Below, piece by piece: positions 43,359-52,319 of a DNA stretch of 64,000 nt. The stretch is taken from contig NZ_JAWMWH010000001.1 of assembly GCF_037546185.1 (NCBI RefSeq), positions 1,240,001 through 1,304,000 of the forward strand, in the 5' to 3' direction. The notes below the pieces were generated by a model. It searched no databases, was not told the DNA's origin, and saw only the letters and a program-made list of their open reading frames with translations. The translations under genes and the position numbers were made by a program. The DNA comes from Nicoliella lavandulae (lineage in GTDB: Bacteria; Bacillota; Bacilli; Lactobacillales; Lactobacillaceae). Positions within the stretch are counted from its first letter, which is position 1, and every line of letters starts with the position of its first letter.

Positions 43359-45437
43359 CTATTTAACGATTAATTGTTCCACATCACTGAACCACTTAAT
43401 CATATTGGAGAGTTGAACCATTTGTTTCAAATGATTATTTTTAACTGCTTCATCCTTATCCATAACCATGGTTTGATCAAAGTAGTCATTAATTGGAGCT
43501 GCTAAACTAGCTAATTGTTCATACGCAGCTTCAGGAGTGGCTTTAAAGTAATCCGCACTCATTTTGTTAACGAATTCATAAAGGGCCTTTTCAGAGTCAT
43601 TACTGAATAGACTTGGATCGATGCTTAAATCATTGCTATCAAAATCAGCCTTAGCTGAAATTCTAACTACCCGAGTCAATGCTTCAATGATTTCTTTAAA
43701 GTGATCACCAGCCGCCTTTTGTTTTAATACGTTAGCACTATCGATCATGTATACAATATCATTGTTAGTAGCATCTACAGTGGCATCAATCATGTCATGA
43801 CGATACTTATCTGATTGTAATAAATTAACAATTCGATCTTTAATAAAGTCAACCACCGCATTAATTTGTGGTTTTTGATCAACCTTAGGAGCCACATTCG
43901 CAGCTTGTTCTAAGTCAACAAACTTATTCATGGAAGCTACTAGTGGAAGCCGCCAACCATATTCATTCACAATTCTAACAATTCCAATTGCTTGTCGTCT
44001 TAAGGCATATGGGTCATTAGAACCAGATGGAATCATCCCCGCCGCAAAGAACGTCATAATACTATCAAATTTATCTGCTAATGCTAATACAGCACCAACA
44101 GCAGTGGCTGGTAGTTCACCGTTAGAAGAAATTGGCATGTAGTGTTCTCTAATGGCAGTCGCAACGGCTGGCTTTTCACCCTTTAGTAGTGCGTACTTTT
44201 CACCCATTACTCCTTGTAGTTCGGAGAATTCGCCGACCATTTCAGTTACTAAGTCAAACTTGTAAATTTCAGCAGCCCGCTTAGCATCTGCAATTTGTTC
44301 ATCAGATAAACCAGCTTGCTTCCCAATTTGTTCGACGATCACTGCTACTCGTTGCATCTTTTCATATTCAGTTGAAATCTTATCATGAAAACTAACGTTC
44401 TTAAGCCGGTTAACAAAGTATTCAATTGAATGTTTTTGATCTTCTTGATAGAAGAACATCGCATCTTCTAGTCGTGCAGTTAAGACTTTTTCGTTCCCAC
44501 TGATCACGTTTTGGATGTCATAGTCATTTCCGTTCCGAACTGAAACAAAGTGTGGCAATAATTTACCAGCTTGGTTAACTACATAGAAGAAACGTTGATT
44601 ATCACGCATGGACGTAATTAACACTTCAGCTGGAATCTGGAGGTATTTTTTATCAAAATTACCAGCGAAGGCAGTTGGCCATTCAACCAGATTATTAACC
44701 TCTTCCAATAGTGATGGACTAACTTTAATGTCCCAATCTTTATCACTAGCAATTTTGGCAATTTGGGCTGTAATCGTATCCTTACGCTTTTGAGCGTCAA
44801 CGATGACAAATTGCTTATGAAGGTCTGCTTCATAGTCGACTGCATTCTTAATTTCAACATCATGACCTAGGAAACGATGACCACGACTAGTTCTACCGGC
44901 ATCAACATCTAAGATGGAAAATGGCACGACTTCATCATCTAAAATGGATACTAACCAACGAATTGGGCGAATGTATTCCAAATTGTATACATTCCACTTC
45001 ATCCGTGTTGGGAACGTCATGCTAGTAATTACATCCTTAATGGCAGGTAATACTTCAGCGATGGGCTTTCCTTCAATATGCTTTTCAATGAAGACGTATT
45101 CATTGCCTTTAATTTCCTTAAATTCAATATCATCAGGTGTAGCCCCTTGGCCCTTGGCAAATCCAATCGCAGCTTTAGTCCAATTACCATCGGCATCTTG
45201 AGCAATCTTTTTAGCAGGTCCCTTAACTGATTCATCAATATCAGTTTGCTTATCAGCTAACCCACTAATTTCCAAAGTTAATCTTCTTGGGGTGGAAAAT
45301 GGTTTGATATCATCAAACTTAATGCGTTGTTCATTTAAAAAATCACTTGCTCGTTTCACCAACTGTTTAATACTTGGGGTTACTACGTGAGCAGGCATTT
45401 CTTCTAATCCGATTTCTAGTAAATAAGTATGTGCCAT
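43359..45437 (-). CDS. glyS: Glycine-tRNA ligase beta subunit
   Basis: A protein of 692 residues from the ATG at 45437 (MAHTYLLEIGLEEMPAHV, with GGAGG upstream); seven further in-frame codons upstream are rejected. The beta subunit of the bacterial alpha2-beta2 enzyme binds tRNA-Gly. Typical motifs include FPTRMKWN, RGHRFLGHD, and SNDPYALRRQAIGIVRI. It follows glyQ with a one-base gap between the glyQ stop and its own start region. Confidence 0.97.
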   Translation of the reverse strand: MAHTYLLEIGLEEMPAHVVTPSIKQLVKRASDFLNEQRIKFDDIKPFSTPRRLTLEISGLADKQTDIDESVKGPAKKIAQDADGNWTKAAIGFAKGQGATPDDIEFKEIKGNEYVFIEKHIEGKPIAEVLPAIKDVITSMTFPTRMKWNVYNLEYIRPIRWLVSILDDEVVPFSILDVDAGRTSRGHRFLGHDVEIKNAVDYEADLHKQFVIVDAQKRKDTITAQIAKIASDKDWDIKVSPSLLEEVNNLVEWPTAFAGNFDKKYLQIPAEVLITSMRDNQRFFYVVNQAGKLLPHFVSVRNGNDYDIQNVISGNEKVLTARLEDAMFFYQEDQKHSIEYFVNRLKNVSFHDKISTEYEKMQRVAVIVEQIGKQAGLSDEQIADAKRAAEIYKFDLVTEMVGEFSELQGVMGEKYALLKGEKPAVATAIREHYMPISSNGELPATAVGAVLALADKFDSIMTFFAAGMIPSGSNDPYALRRQAIGIVRIVNEYGWRLPLVASMNKFVDLEQAANVAPKVDQKPQINAVVDFIKDRIVNLLQSDKYRHDMIDATVDATNNDIVYMIDSANVLKQKAAGDHFKEIIEALTRVVRISAKADFDSNDLSIDPSLFSNDSEKALYEFVNKMSADYFKATPEAAYEQLASLAAPINDYFDQTMVMDKDEAVKNNHLKQMVQLSNMIKWFSDVEQLIVK

Positions 45438-45438
45438 T

Positions 45439-46365
45439 TTACTTATCCTCCTTATCATCTTTTAGTAATGCTTGACGTTTGGCTTCATCTTTAATTAATG
45501 GGAAGCCTAATTTCCGCCGTTCTTCGATAAAGGCCTTCGCAACAGAACGGGCCATCTTTCTGATTCGGGATAAATAACCAGCCCGTTCAGTTACTGAAAC
45601 TGCACCCCGTGCATCTAAGAGGTTAAAGGTGTGGCTACATTTTAAAATATAATCATAAGCTGGGTGCACTAAGCCATTAGCAATTTGCTTTTTAGCTTCA
45701 TCTTCATAAATGTTAAATAGCTTCAAAAGCATGTCTTGATCACTTTCTTCAAAACTATACTTGGAGTGTTCAAATTCTGGTTCTTTAAAGATATCACCAT
45801 ATTTAACGCCATAACCCCAATCAAGTTCGAAAACATTGTTAACATCTTGAATGTATGAAGCTAATCTTTCAAGCCCGTAAGTGATTTCAGAAGCAACTGG
45901 ATCCATTTCTTGACCACCAACAACCTGGAAATAAGTAAATTGAGTTACTTCCATTCCATCAAGCCAGATTTCCCAACCAACACCGGCACAACCCATGGAT
46001 GGGTTTTCCCAGTTATCTTCTACGAATCGAATATCATGTTCAACTGGATTAATTCCTAATTCCTTCAAACTATCCAAGTATAATTCCTGGATGTTTTCAG
46101 GCGATGGCTTCATTAATACTTGGAATTGGTGGTGTTGGTACAAACGGTTAGGGTTTTCACCATACCGACCATCAGCAGGTCTTCTTGATGGTTCAACATA
46201 AGCGGCGTTCCATGGTTCTGGTCCAATTGCCCGTAAAAACGTGTAAGGACTCATGGTTCCGGCCCCTTTTTCAGTATCATAAGCTTGCATTAATAAACAA
46301 CCTTGGTTGGACCAATATTGTTGAAGTTTTAAAATAATTTCTTGCATTGACAGTTTCTTAGTCAT
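45439..46365 (-). CDS. glyQ: Glycine-tRNA ligase alpha subunit
   Basis: A 308-residue class II catalytic subunit. The start KLSMQEIILKLQQYWSNQGC, then YVEPSRRPADGRYGENPNRLYQHHQFQVL and ELGINPVEHDIRFVEDNWE are characteristic. The ATG follows AGAGGAGG. It is first in a glyQ-glyS operon controlled by a T-box leader. Presence of the two-subunit enzyme is the usual lactobacillar condition. Confidence 0.98.
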   Translation of the reverse strand: MTKKLSMQEIILKLQQYWSNQGCLLMQAYDTEKGAGTMSPYTFLRAIGPEPWNAAYVEPSRRPADGRYGENPNRLYQHHQFQVLMKPSPENIQELYLDSLKELGINPVEHDIRFVEDNWENPSMGCAGVGWEIWLDGMEVTQFTYFQVVGGQEMDPVASEITYGLERLASYIQDVNNVFELDWGYGVKYGDIFKEPEFEHSKYSFEESDQDMLLKLFNIYEDEAKKQIANGLVHPAYDYILKCSHTFNLLDARGAVSVTERAGYLSRIRKMARSVAKAFIEERRKLGFPLIKDEAKRQALLKDDKEDK

Positions 46366-46395
46366 TTAAATCCTCCTCTGATATAATGACGGCAT

Positions 46396-46612
46396 AAAAA
46401 AAGCCTATGTAAACAACATAAAAATGTCATTTACATAGGGACGATTTTTCGCGGTTCCACCCTACTTCTAATCTTAAAGATTAGCTGCTTAACATGGTTT
46501 CAGTTCTAAAAGCGCCAAATTACAATCATCCCCCGACTAGCTCTCACTACCCTAGTCTCTCTGTAAAGGAATTAATCATAACCCTCTTTTGTCATTACCG
46601 ATATATATTTAA
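46396..46612 (-). promoter_or_regulatory. Glycine T-box leader of glyQ-glyS
   Basis: The minus strand carries the T-box bulge AGGGTGGAACCGCG (46453-46466), then a terminator with arms CCTATGTAAA and TTTACATAGG and a T run (46396-46439). Upstream, a stem I region contains a GGC triplet (46514-46516) as probable glycine specifier. Uncharged tRNA-Gly should favour the antiterminator. No long stem II is evident, as in other glycine T-boxes. Confidence 0.9.
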
Positions 46613-46616
46613 CTTA

Positions 46617-46645
46617 ATAATAATTTACCAATATTAAAAAGTCAA
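46617..46645 (-). promoter_or_regulatory. glyQ T-box promoter
   Basis: TTGACT (46640-46645) and TATTAT (46617-46622), with a 17-base spacer, just upstream of the T-box leader and immediately after recO. Confidence 0.7.
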
Positions 46646-46654
46646 TTATTTGTC

Positions 46655-47410
46655 CTAAATTTGTGTCATTTCATCCAAAAAGCGCTTGCTTTTAAGATGC
46701 AGTCCAACGGTATCACTGTAAATGCTATCTAACAATGTCCTTAATCGTACCTTAGTTGGCCGTTGAACGTTAACTGAATTTAAAGTTTTCAAATTAATAA
46801 CTGAAAACTGCCGAAAATAAAAGACCGTGCGTTGATCCAAATTAAAGCGCAATGGATCCAAATGCCAATGCTGCTCGCATAACAACCCACCATAATTAGT
46901 GGAATAATCAAGCGGTAAATCATCACGATGGCATACCACACAGTCCTTTAACCATGGCTGGACACCAAATAAAGTTAATAATTGAATTTCCATAATATTA
47001 GTAATAATAGCAGGATCAATTTCTTGATCGATCAATTTTAAGGCATAAAATAACTGATTGAACCAGCGCGGACTAGCTTCGCCCTCTGATAATCCAGCAT
47101 CAATCAAGTTCATCAAGTACATTGCATACGCATTTAAAATAATATCATTAGAAATATTAAGGTAGTGATGAGTTTCAATTGGCTCCTTGATGTATGAGAG
47201 TCCATCATCAGAAATACTGCCTTCATATTGGCCATAAGTAAATGGTAGAATATCACCACTCATTTTAAAACCAGGCTTACGACCCCGTCGAATCAAGAAC
47301 ATTTTCGTTCCATACTCACGAGTAAAGAACTTAACGAGCATATCGTTTTCACGATAATTACGTCGATACAATAAAATCCCATTAAACGTAACGTTCTTTT
47401 TTAATGCCAC
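46655..47410 (-). CDS. recO: DNA repair protein RecO
   Basis: A protein of about 251 residues from a GTG start at 47410 (VALKKNVTFNGILLYRRNYRENDMLVKFFTREYG). RecO with RecR loads RecA on single-stranded DNA. An N-terminal OB fold is followed by a helical region with a cysteine cluster (CVVCHRD...LLCEQHW) that resembles the RecO zinc site. An in-frame ATG lies eight codons upstream (47434) without a clear ribosome-binding site, so the start is uncertain. It follows era after a long gap. Confidence 0.88.
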   Translation of the reverse strand: MALKKNVTFNGILLYRRNYRENDMLVKFFTREYGTKMFLIRRGRKPGFKMSGDILPFTYGQYEGSISDDGLSYIKEPIETHHYLNISNDIILNAYAMYLMNLIDAGLSEGEASPRWFNQLFYALKLIDQEIDPAIITNIMEIQLLTLFGVQPWLKDCVVCHRDDLPLDYSTNYGGLLCEQHWHLDPLRFNLDQRTVFYFRQFSVINLKTLNSVNVQRPTKVRLRTLLDSIYSDTVGLHLKSKRFLDEMTQI

Positions 47411-47448
47411 TAAGCCCACTACTATATAAAACATAGAAAAGTAGGTAC

Positions 47449-47625
47449 TTTTTCAGTTTTATATCCTTTCGTATATAAATTGCTATTTTAATTGCTTCCG
47501 TCAACACCAGTATTTTGATTCCAACCAATGGATAATCACCTTAACCAGTGCTTGAAGTCCCTGGATACTACTTGGTATCTCGGACATAGTCTGCCCGCCG
47601 GTTCAGTTTTATTGTGCTAATTTTA
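47449..47625 (-). ncRNA. Candidate structured RNA or recO leader
   Basis: This gap of about 295 bases holds unusually structured sequence with no gene. On the minus strand AACCGG (47598-47603) can pair with CTGGTT (47543-47548), and inside it GTCC/GGAC and GATAC/GTATC pair as a nested stem. Nearer recO, TTTATAT and ATATAAA form another hairpin. A family such as 6S RNA was considered, but no signature was recognised. Could be an sRNA or a 5' leader of recO; no confident promoter or terminator. Confidence 0.35.
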
Positions 47626-47706
47626 ATAAGTTCATCATAACGTCTTAGTATTAGACAAATTGATTTTCTAATCCCGTACTTAACACATATATACTTAACA
47701 TAAAGA

Positions 47707-48612
47707 CTAATAGTCTTTTTTCTTGTAACCTAATTCCTTTAGGACTGAGCTCTTGTCACGCCAACCTGGTTGCACTTTAACCCATAATTCCAAGAAGACC
47801 TTACTACCAAGTAAATCTTCGATATCCTTACGCGCTAGTGTACCAATCTTTTTCAACATAGCACCCTTTCGGCCAATCACAATCCCCTTTTGACTATCGT
47901 GGTCCAAAATAATGGATGCTTGAATGTGAACCTTGCCATCTTCATTAGTCCGAATTTTTTCAACATCGATTGCTACTGAATAAGGAATTTCTTGTCTAGT
48001 TAATTGAAAAATCTTTTCACGAATTAATTCAGCCACAATAAATCGTTCAGGATGATCAGTCACTTGATCAGCCGGATAATATTGAGGTCCCGTTGGCAAA
48101 TGCTTAGTCAAGTCAGTTAGTAATTCATCCACGTTATTGCCTTGTAAGGCCGAAATTGGGAAAACACCTGCCCAATTCAATGCTTTTTTATACGTATCCA
48201 TAATTGGCAGTAGATCATTAGGACTAATGCGATCAATTTTATTAATCACCAAATAAACTGGTTTTTTAACTTCCTTTAGCCGGTTGATAATAAAGTTGTC
48301 ACCAGCACCACGCTTTTCAACTGCGCTAACCATGAATAAAACTGCATCAATATCTTTTAATGCTGACATGGCTGATTCTTCCATAAAACTACCTAATTGA
48401 CTCTTTGGTTTTTGAACCCCTGGCGTATCTAAAAATACAATTTGCGAATCATCGGTCGTATAAACCCCCTGAATTTTATTACGGGTCGTTTGTGCTTTAT
48501 CACTCATAATTGCAATCTTTTGACCAATTACGCGATTCAAAAAGGTTGATTTCCCGACATTGGGTCGACCAACGATTGCAACAAATCCAGACTTAAAATT
48601 AGGATTATCCAT
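47707..48612 (-). CDS. era: GTPase Era
   Basis: A 301-residue GTPase for 30S maturation. G motifs: GRPNVGKSTFLNRV, DTPG (LDTPGVQKPK) and NKID. A C-terminal KH domain (VIGRKGAMLKKIGTLARKDIEDLLG) binds the 3' end of 16S rRNA. The ATG follows GGAGGTAAG. It follows the dgkA-like gene, as in the ybeY-dgkA-era order of Firmicutes. Confidence 0.97.
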   Translation of the reverse strand: MDNPNFKSGFVAIVGRPNVGKSTFLNRVIGQKIAIMSDKAQTTRNKIQGVYTTDDSQIVFLDTPGVQKPKSQLGSFMEESAMSALKDIDAVLFMVSAVEKRGAGDNFIINRLKEVKKPVYLVINKIDRISPNDLLPIMDTYKKALNWAGVFPISALQGNNVDELLTDLTKHLPTGPQYYPADQVTDHPERFIVAELIREKIFQLTRQEIPYSVAIDVEKIRTNEDGKVHIQASIILDHDSQKGIVIGRKGAMLKKIGTLARKDIEDLLGSKVFLELWVKVQPGWRDKSSVLKELGYKKKDY

Positions 48613-48616
48613 TCTC

Positions 48617-49018
48617 TTACCTCCACGGTATTAATTTAATTAATAATGGTAAAAATACAATGATTCCGACAACCATTGCAAAACCAGTCGCTAGTAATAC
48701 ACCACCAGCTGCCATGTCCTTGGCTTCTTTAGCTAATTGGTTAAAGTGATTCCCCACTAATAAATCCACGATTCGTTCTACAATCGAATTAAGGACTTCA
48801 GCAGTTAATACGACAAAAATAGCTAATAACAACCATAAAAACTGGTTCCAACCAACGTGTAAACCACCAGCCAAAATAATGATCAATAGGGCTACAACCA
48901 AATGAAAGCGTAAATTACGCTCCGTCTTTAGCAGTGTTTTGCAACCATCAATTGCATGGGAAAATGATTGCCAAAAGTTAGTATTCTTGCCAACTTGTTT
49001 ATTATCTTTTGAGCCCAT
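48617..49018 (-). CDS. dgkA: Undecaprenol kinase / diacylglycerol kinase family protein
   Basis: A 133-residue membrane protein with three hydrophobic helices. The signature EVLNSIVERIVDLLVGN followed by AKDMAAGGVLLATGFA matches the DgkA family. Gram-positive members mainly phosphorylate undecaprenol, feeding lipid carrier to peptidoglycan and teichoic acid synthesis. It overlaps the ybeY 3' end by 17 bases and lies four bases before era, indicating a single operon. Confidence 0.92.
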   Translation of the reverse strand: MGSKDNKQVGKNTNFWQSFSHAIDGCKTLLKTERNLRFHLVVALLIIILAGGLHVGWNQFLWLLLAIFVVLTAEVLNSIVERIVDLLVGNHFNQLAKEAKDMAAGGVLLATGFAMVVGIIVFLPLLIKLIPWR

Positions 49019-49475
49019 ATGAATCCATAATTTTCTTTTGTAATGGGAACATTACAGCTTCATCTTCCGGCTTCATATGATCATAACCTTTTAAGTGCAG
49101 TAGCCCATGTACTACTAGGAAGCCTAATTCGCGGTCATAAGAGTGTCCTAAAAATTCAGCTTGTTCTGCTACTTTATCGATTGATACAAAAATATCGCCT
49201 AAATTTTCAGGAATTTCGGCTGCCATTTCGGGTGGCATTTTAATATCTTCATCTGCATCTTCAATTGCAAAACTAATAACATCAGTGGCTCGATCAACAC
49301 CACGATACTCACGGTTAATTTCCTTGATTCGATCATTATTAACCAACGTCACTGACATCTCAGTGTCATCAGCTAATTTTAAGTAGTCACCAGCATAAGT
49401 TAAGACGTCTTTAATTAATTGGACATCCTTATCGGAAGCGCCATCTTTAGTATCATCATAAATCTCTAAGTCCAT
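49002..49475 (-). CDS. ybeY: Endoribonuclease YbeY
   Basis: A 157-residue metal-dependent RNase involved in 16S rRNA 3'-end maturation and ribosome quality control. The zinc motif is HGLLHLKGYDH near residue 125; TDVISFAIED is also typical. The ATG follows GAGGATTAG. It lies 12 bases after phoH, the conserved phoH-ybeY pair. Confidence 0.96.
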   Translation of the reverse strand: MDLEIYDDTKDGASDKDVQLIKDVLTYAGDYLKLADDTEMSVTLVNNDRIKEINREYRGVDRATDVISFAIEDADEDIKMPPEMAAEIPENLGDIFVSIDKVAEQAEFLGHSYDRELGFLVVHGLLHLKGYDHMKPEDEAVMFPLQKKIMDSYGLKR

Positions 49476-49487
49476 ATCTCTAATCCT

Positions 49488-50462
49488 CTATTTTTCAGTA
49501 TCGTTAAAACTTTCATAAGCATTAATAATTCTAGCCACCACTGGATGTCTAACCACATCATCAGCAGAGAATGAAACGAAGCGAATACTTTTAACATTTT
49601 GCAGGATTTTTTGGGCTTCAACTAACCCACTACTAGTATGACGAGGTAAATCAATTTGTGAAATATCACCATTAACAATCATCTTGGATTCAAATCCTAA
49701 TCGAGTTAAAAACATTTTCATTTGAGCACTCGTTGTATTTTGCGCTTCATCCAAAATTACAAATGCATTGTCTAAGGTTCGACCCCGCATATAAGCTAAC
49801 GGCGCCACTTCAATAATGCCCTTTTCCAATAGGCGATTAGTATGTTCAGCCCCCAAAATGGAATAAAGGGCATCATAAATTGGTCTTAAATATGGATCGA
49901 CCTTTTCTTTTAAATCACCCGGCAAAAACCCTAGACTTTCACCAGCTTCAACTGCCGGTCTAGTTAAAATAATTTTTTCAACCGTTCCCTTTTTCAAGGC
50001 AGCTACGGCCATTACGACTGCTAAGTAGGTCTTCCCGGTCCCAGCTGGCCCAATTCCAAACGTCACGTCATTTCGGTGAACTGATTGAACGTATTGGCGT
50101 TGACCAAAGTTTTTAATGCGAACCGGATTTCCTTTAATATCCTTAATTAAAACTTGGTTGTATAGGTCCTTAAAGTATTCTAAGGTCCCGTTATTAGCCA
50201 TCTTCATTGCACTAACAAAATCACTGTCATTTAATCCAATTCCACCATGAATTAAATCCACCATGTTTTTTAAAATTGCTAGTGTTTTTTGAACATTGTC
50301 ATTATCTCCAGAGACTTTGATCTTAGTCCCAAAAGCATTGATTGAAACGTCCATCCCCTCTTCTAGTAGGGTTACAAACTTGTTTTGAGATCCTAATAAT
50401 GCAGGTTCATCGTCTAAATTATTTAAGATAAAACTATCAGTTGTAATGTTATTATCAGCCAA
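49488..50462 (-). CDS. phoH: PhoH family P-loop ATPase
   Basis: A protein of about 325 residues. The ATPase core shows FGIGPAGTGKTYLAVVMAV (P-loop), ILTRPAVEAGESLGFLPGDLKEKVDPY, and FVILDEAQNTTSAQMKMFLTRLG. PhoH proteins are RNA-helicase-like, linked to RNA metabolism with YbeY. I choose a TTG start at 50462 because AGAAGGAG lies ten bases before it; a longer frame (12 codons upstream) lacks a site. Confidence 0.92.
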   Translation of the reverse strand: MADNNITTDSFILNNLDDEPALLGSQNKFVTLLEEGMDVSINAFGTKIKVSGDNDNVQKTLAILKNMVDLIHGGIGLNDSDFVSAMKMANNGTLEYFKDLYNQVLIKDIKGNPVRIKNFGQRQYVQSVHRNDVTFGIGPAGTGKTYLAVVMAVAALKKGTVEKIILTRPAVEAGESLGFLPGDLKEKVDPYLRPIYDALYSILGAEHTNRLLEKGIIEVAPLAYMRGRTLDNAFVILDEAQNTTSAQMKMFLTRLGFESKMIVNGDISQIDLPRHTSSGLVEAQKILQNVKSIRFVSFSADDVVRHPVVARIINAYESFNDTEK

Positions 50463-50519
50463 ATTATAATGACTCCTTCTATATTGTTTGATAACCAAAT
50501 ATTAGCATAAAAAGCAAAA

Positions 50520-50572
50520 ATAAAAAAGAAGATACGCCTATGATATGTATGGGACGCATGATCACGTCCCGG
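50520..50572 (-). terminator. Possible yqeY terminator
   Basis: A GGGACG/CGTCCC hairpin followed by a weak ATAC/GTAT pairing and then a T-rich run on the minus strand, between yqeY and phoH. Confidence 0.4.
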
Positions 50573-50578
50573 TCAAAA

Positions 50579-51022
50579 TTATTGTAATTGTTCCTTAACA
50601 GCCTTGTTAACTAATGAACCATCAGCCTTACCTTTAACCTTAGGCATAACGGCACCCATTACTTTACCAAAATCACTCTTGCCACTAGCACCAACTGCAG
50701 CAATTGTATCTTTAACTACTTGGTTGATTTCGTCTTCAGACATTTGTTCTGGAACATACTTATCAAGAATCTTAAGTTGCGCTTCTTGTTCAGCAACTAA
50801 ATCATCCCGGTTTCCCTTCTTGAATTCTTCAATGGATTCTTTGCGTTGCTTATATTCCTTCATTACAACGTTATCTTCTTCTTCACTATTTAAATCATGG
50901 CCTAATTTAACTTGTTCATTAGTTAAGGCGGCCTTAAGTAATCTAATTACACCCATGCTTTGTTTATCATGTGCCTTCATTGCATTCTTTAAGTCAGTTG
51001 TTAATTCACTATTTAAACTCAT
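50579..51022 (-). CDS. YqeY (GatB/YqeY domain) protein
   Basis: A 147-residue protein of the GatB/YqeY family, related to the tail domain of amidotransferase subunit GatB that contacts tRNA. Start MSLNSELTTDLKNAMKAHDK; the GKSDFGKVMGAVMPKVKGKADGSLVNKAVKEQL tail is characteristic. It stands alone, without gatCAB. It follows rpsU, the conserved rpsU-yqeY pair. The ATG at 51022 has AAGGATG upstream. Function unknown, probably tRNA-related. Confidence 0.92.
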   Translation of the reverse strand: MSLNSELTTDLKNAMKAHDKQSMGVIRLLKAALTNEQVKLGHDLNSEEEDNVVMKEYKQRKESIEEFKKGNRDDLVAEQEAQLKILDKYVPEQMSEDEINQVVKDTIAAVGASGKSDFGKVMGAVMPKVKGKADGSLVNKAVKEQLQ

Positions 51023-51058
51023 CTGAATCATCCTTTTTATATTAATTTTTTAAACAAT

Positions 51059-51091
51059 AAAAAACGTTCCTGAGACAACAGGAACGTTTTT
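51059..51091 (-). terminator. rpsU terminator
   Basis: Arms AAAAACGTTCCTG and CAGGAACGTTTTT, perfect, with a short loop and further T residues, between rpsU and yqeY. Confidence 0.85.
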
Positions 51092-51097
51092 GGTAGA

Positions 51098-51289
51098 TTA
51101 GAAGCGACGACGCTTTTTGCTATTGCGTTTTCTTGCTGCTTCGGATTTTAATTTACGTTTTACACTTGGTTTTTCGTAGAATTCACGCTTACGGTATTCA
51201 CGCAATGTACCACTCTTTGAAACGGTACGCTTGAAACGACGAAGAGCATCATCAAGAGATTCGTTTTTACGAACGACTGTTTTTGACAT
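51098..51289 (-). CDS. rpsU: 30S ribosomal protein S21
   Basis: A 63-residue, very basic protein starting MSKTVVRKNESLDDALRRFKR and ending in an Arg/Lys-rich tail (KRNSKKRRRF). S21 helps bind mRNA during initiation. The ATG follows GGAGGGAGG, a strong site. It has its own strong promoter and terminator. Confidence 0.97.
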   Translation of the reverse strand: MSKTVVRKNESLDDALRRFKRTVSKSGTLREYRKREFYEKPSVKRKLKSEAARKRNSKKRRRF

Positions 51290-51368
51290 ATGAAAATCCC
51301 TCCCTCCGAGCTCAAAATATAGCGACTGTTTGCTAACAAATTAATCATTAACATAACAGTTCCTAATA

Positions 51369-51397
51369 ATTATACCTAAATAACAGATTGCAGTCAA
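51369..51397 (-). promoter_or_regulatory. rpsU promoter
   Basis: TTGACT (51392-51397) and TATAAT (51369-51374) with an exact 17-base spacer on the minus strand, about 80 bases before rpsU. Confidence 0.8.
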
Positions 51398-51457
51398 TAA
51401 CTCTGAAAAAAAATTCGAATATGATAGAATAAAATTATAGTCAATAGGAGGATTAAC

Positions 51458-52276
51458 ATGAAAAAACTAAATGTATTCATTATTTCAGACTCAAGTGGTG
51501 AAACTGCATTCTCAGTTGCTAGGATTGCCATCTCACAATTTCCAGATGTTAGTGTTACATACCAACGATTTCCATTCATTCAAACTAAATCCATTTTAGC
51601 GGGCATCCTAAAAATGGCGTTACAACAAAATGCCGTCATTTTTCACACGTTAGTTAATAAGCAATTAAGTAATCAAATCAAACAGTTCGCAGCTGAAAAC
51701 GATCTATACCACACGGACTGTTTACAATCATCCCTCAACATGATTGCTGATCGTACTGGTGATGAACCAGTACGCGTCCCTGGATTAGTCCATGATTTAA
51801 ATGAAAAATACTTTGATCGGATTGCAGCCATGGAATTTGCCGTGGCCAATGACGATGGCAAGAACCCTTCCGATTTAACGAAAGCGGATATTGTGATCTT
51901 AGGAGTATCTCGAACCTCAAAGACTCCACTATCATTATACCTTGCTAATAAAAATTTAAAAGTAGCCAACATTCCAATCGCCCCTAACACCCAATTACCG
52001 AAGGAAATTTTTGATGTTGATCCTAAACGCATCTTTGGTTTGACCAATACCCCTAAGGCGCTCAAAAAAATTCGACGAGCACGAATGGTTGCCTATGGGC
52101 TCAATCCAGATACCCCTTATTCAGATCCAGAAAACATTAAGGCTGAATTACAATACGCAAAGAAACTGTATCAAAAACTCGGCTGTTTAGTCATCAACGT
52201 CTTTAATAAGTCAATCGAAGAAACTGCTACGATTATCATGGAAAGCTTAAATCTAGATACATCCACCCAAAATTAA
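51458..52276 (+). CDS. PPDK/PEP synthase regulatory protein (kinase-pyrophosphorylase)
   Basis: A 272-residue DUF299 protein (YqfL/PpsR/PDRP type). Known members switch pyruvate phosphate dikinase or PEP synthase off and on by ADP-dependent phosphorylation and Pi-dependent release. Start NVFIISDSSGETAFSVARIA; P-loop GVSRTSKT at 149-156, followed by TPLSLYLANK. The ATG follows AGGAGG. No target enzyme is in the window. It diverges from rpsU and ends at a terminator shared with nfo. Confidence 0.92.
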   Translation: MKKLNVFIISDSSGETAFSVARIAISQFPDVSVTYQRFPFIQTKSILAGILKMALQQNAVIFHTLVNKQLSNQIKQFAAENDLYHTDCLQSSLNMIADRTGDEPVRVPGLVHDLNEKYFDRIAAMEFAVANDDGKNPSDLTKADIVILGVSRTSKTPLSLYLANKNLKVANIPIAPNTQLPKEIFDVDPKRIFGLTNTPKALKKIRRARMVAYGLNPDTPYSDPENIKAELQYAKKLYQKLGCLVINVFNKSIEETATIIMESLNLDTSTQN

Positions 52277-52286
52277 TTGAAGTTAA

Positions 52287-52319
52287 AAACGAGCTACCAA
52301 TAACGGTAACTCGTTTTTT
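52287..52319. terminator. Bidirectional terminator between the PpsR-like gene and nfo
   Basis: Arms AACGAGCTACC and GGTAACTCGTT with a T run after it on the plus strand and T-rich sequence on the minus strand. It overlaps the nfo stop codon. Confidence 0.75.

Noticed and set aside
50604..51026. Plus-strand open frame opposite yqeY
   Set aside because: Its translation is Ser/Leu-rich antisense sequence, without a ribosome-binding site. yqeY on the minus strand is a known family.
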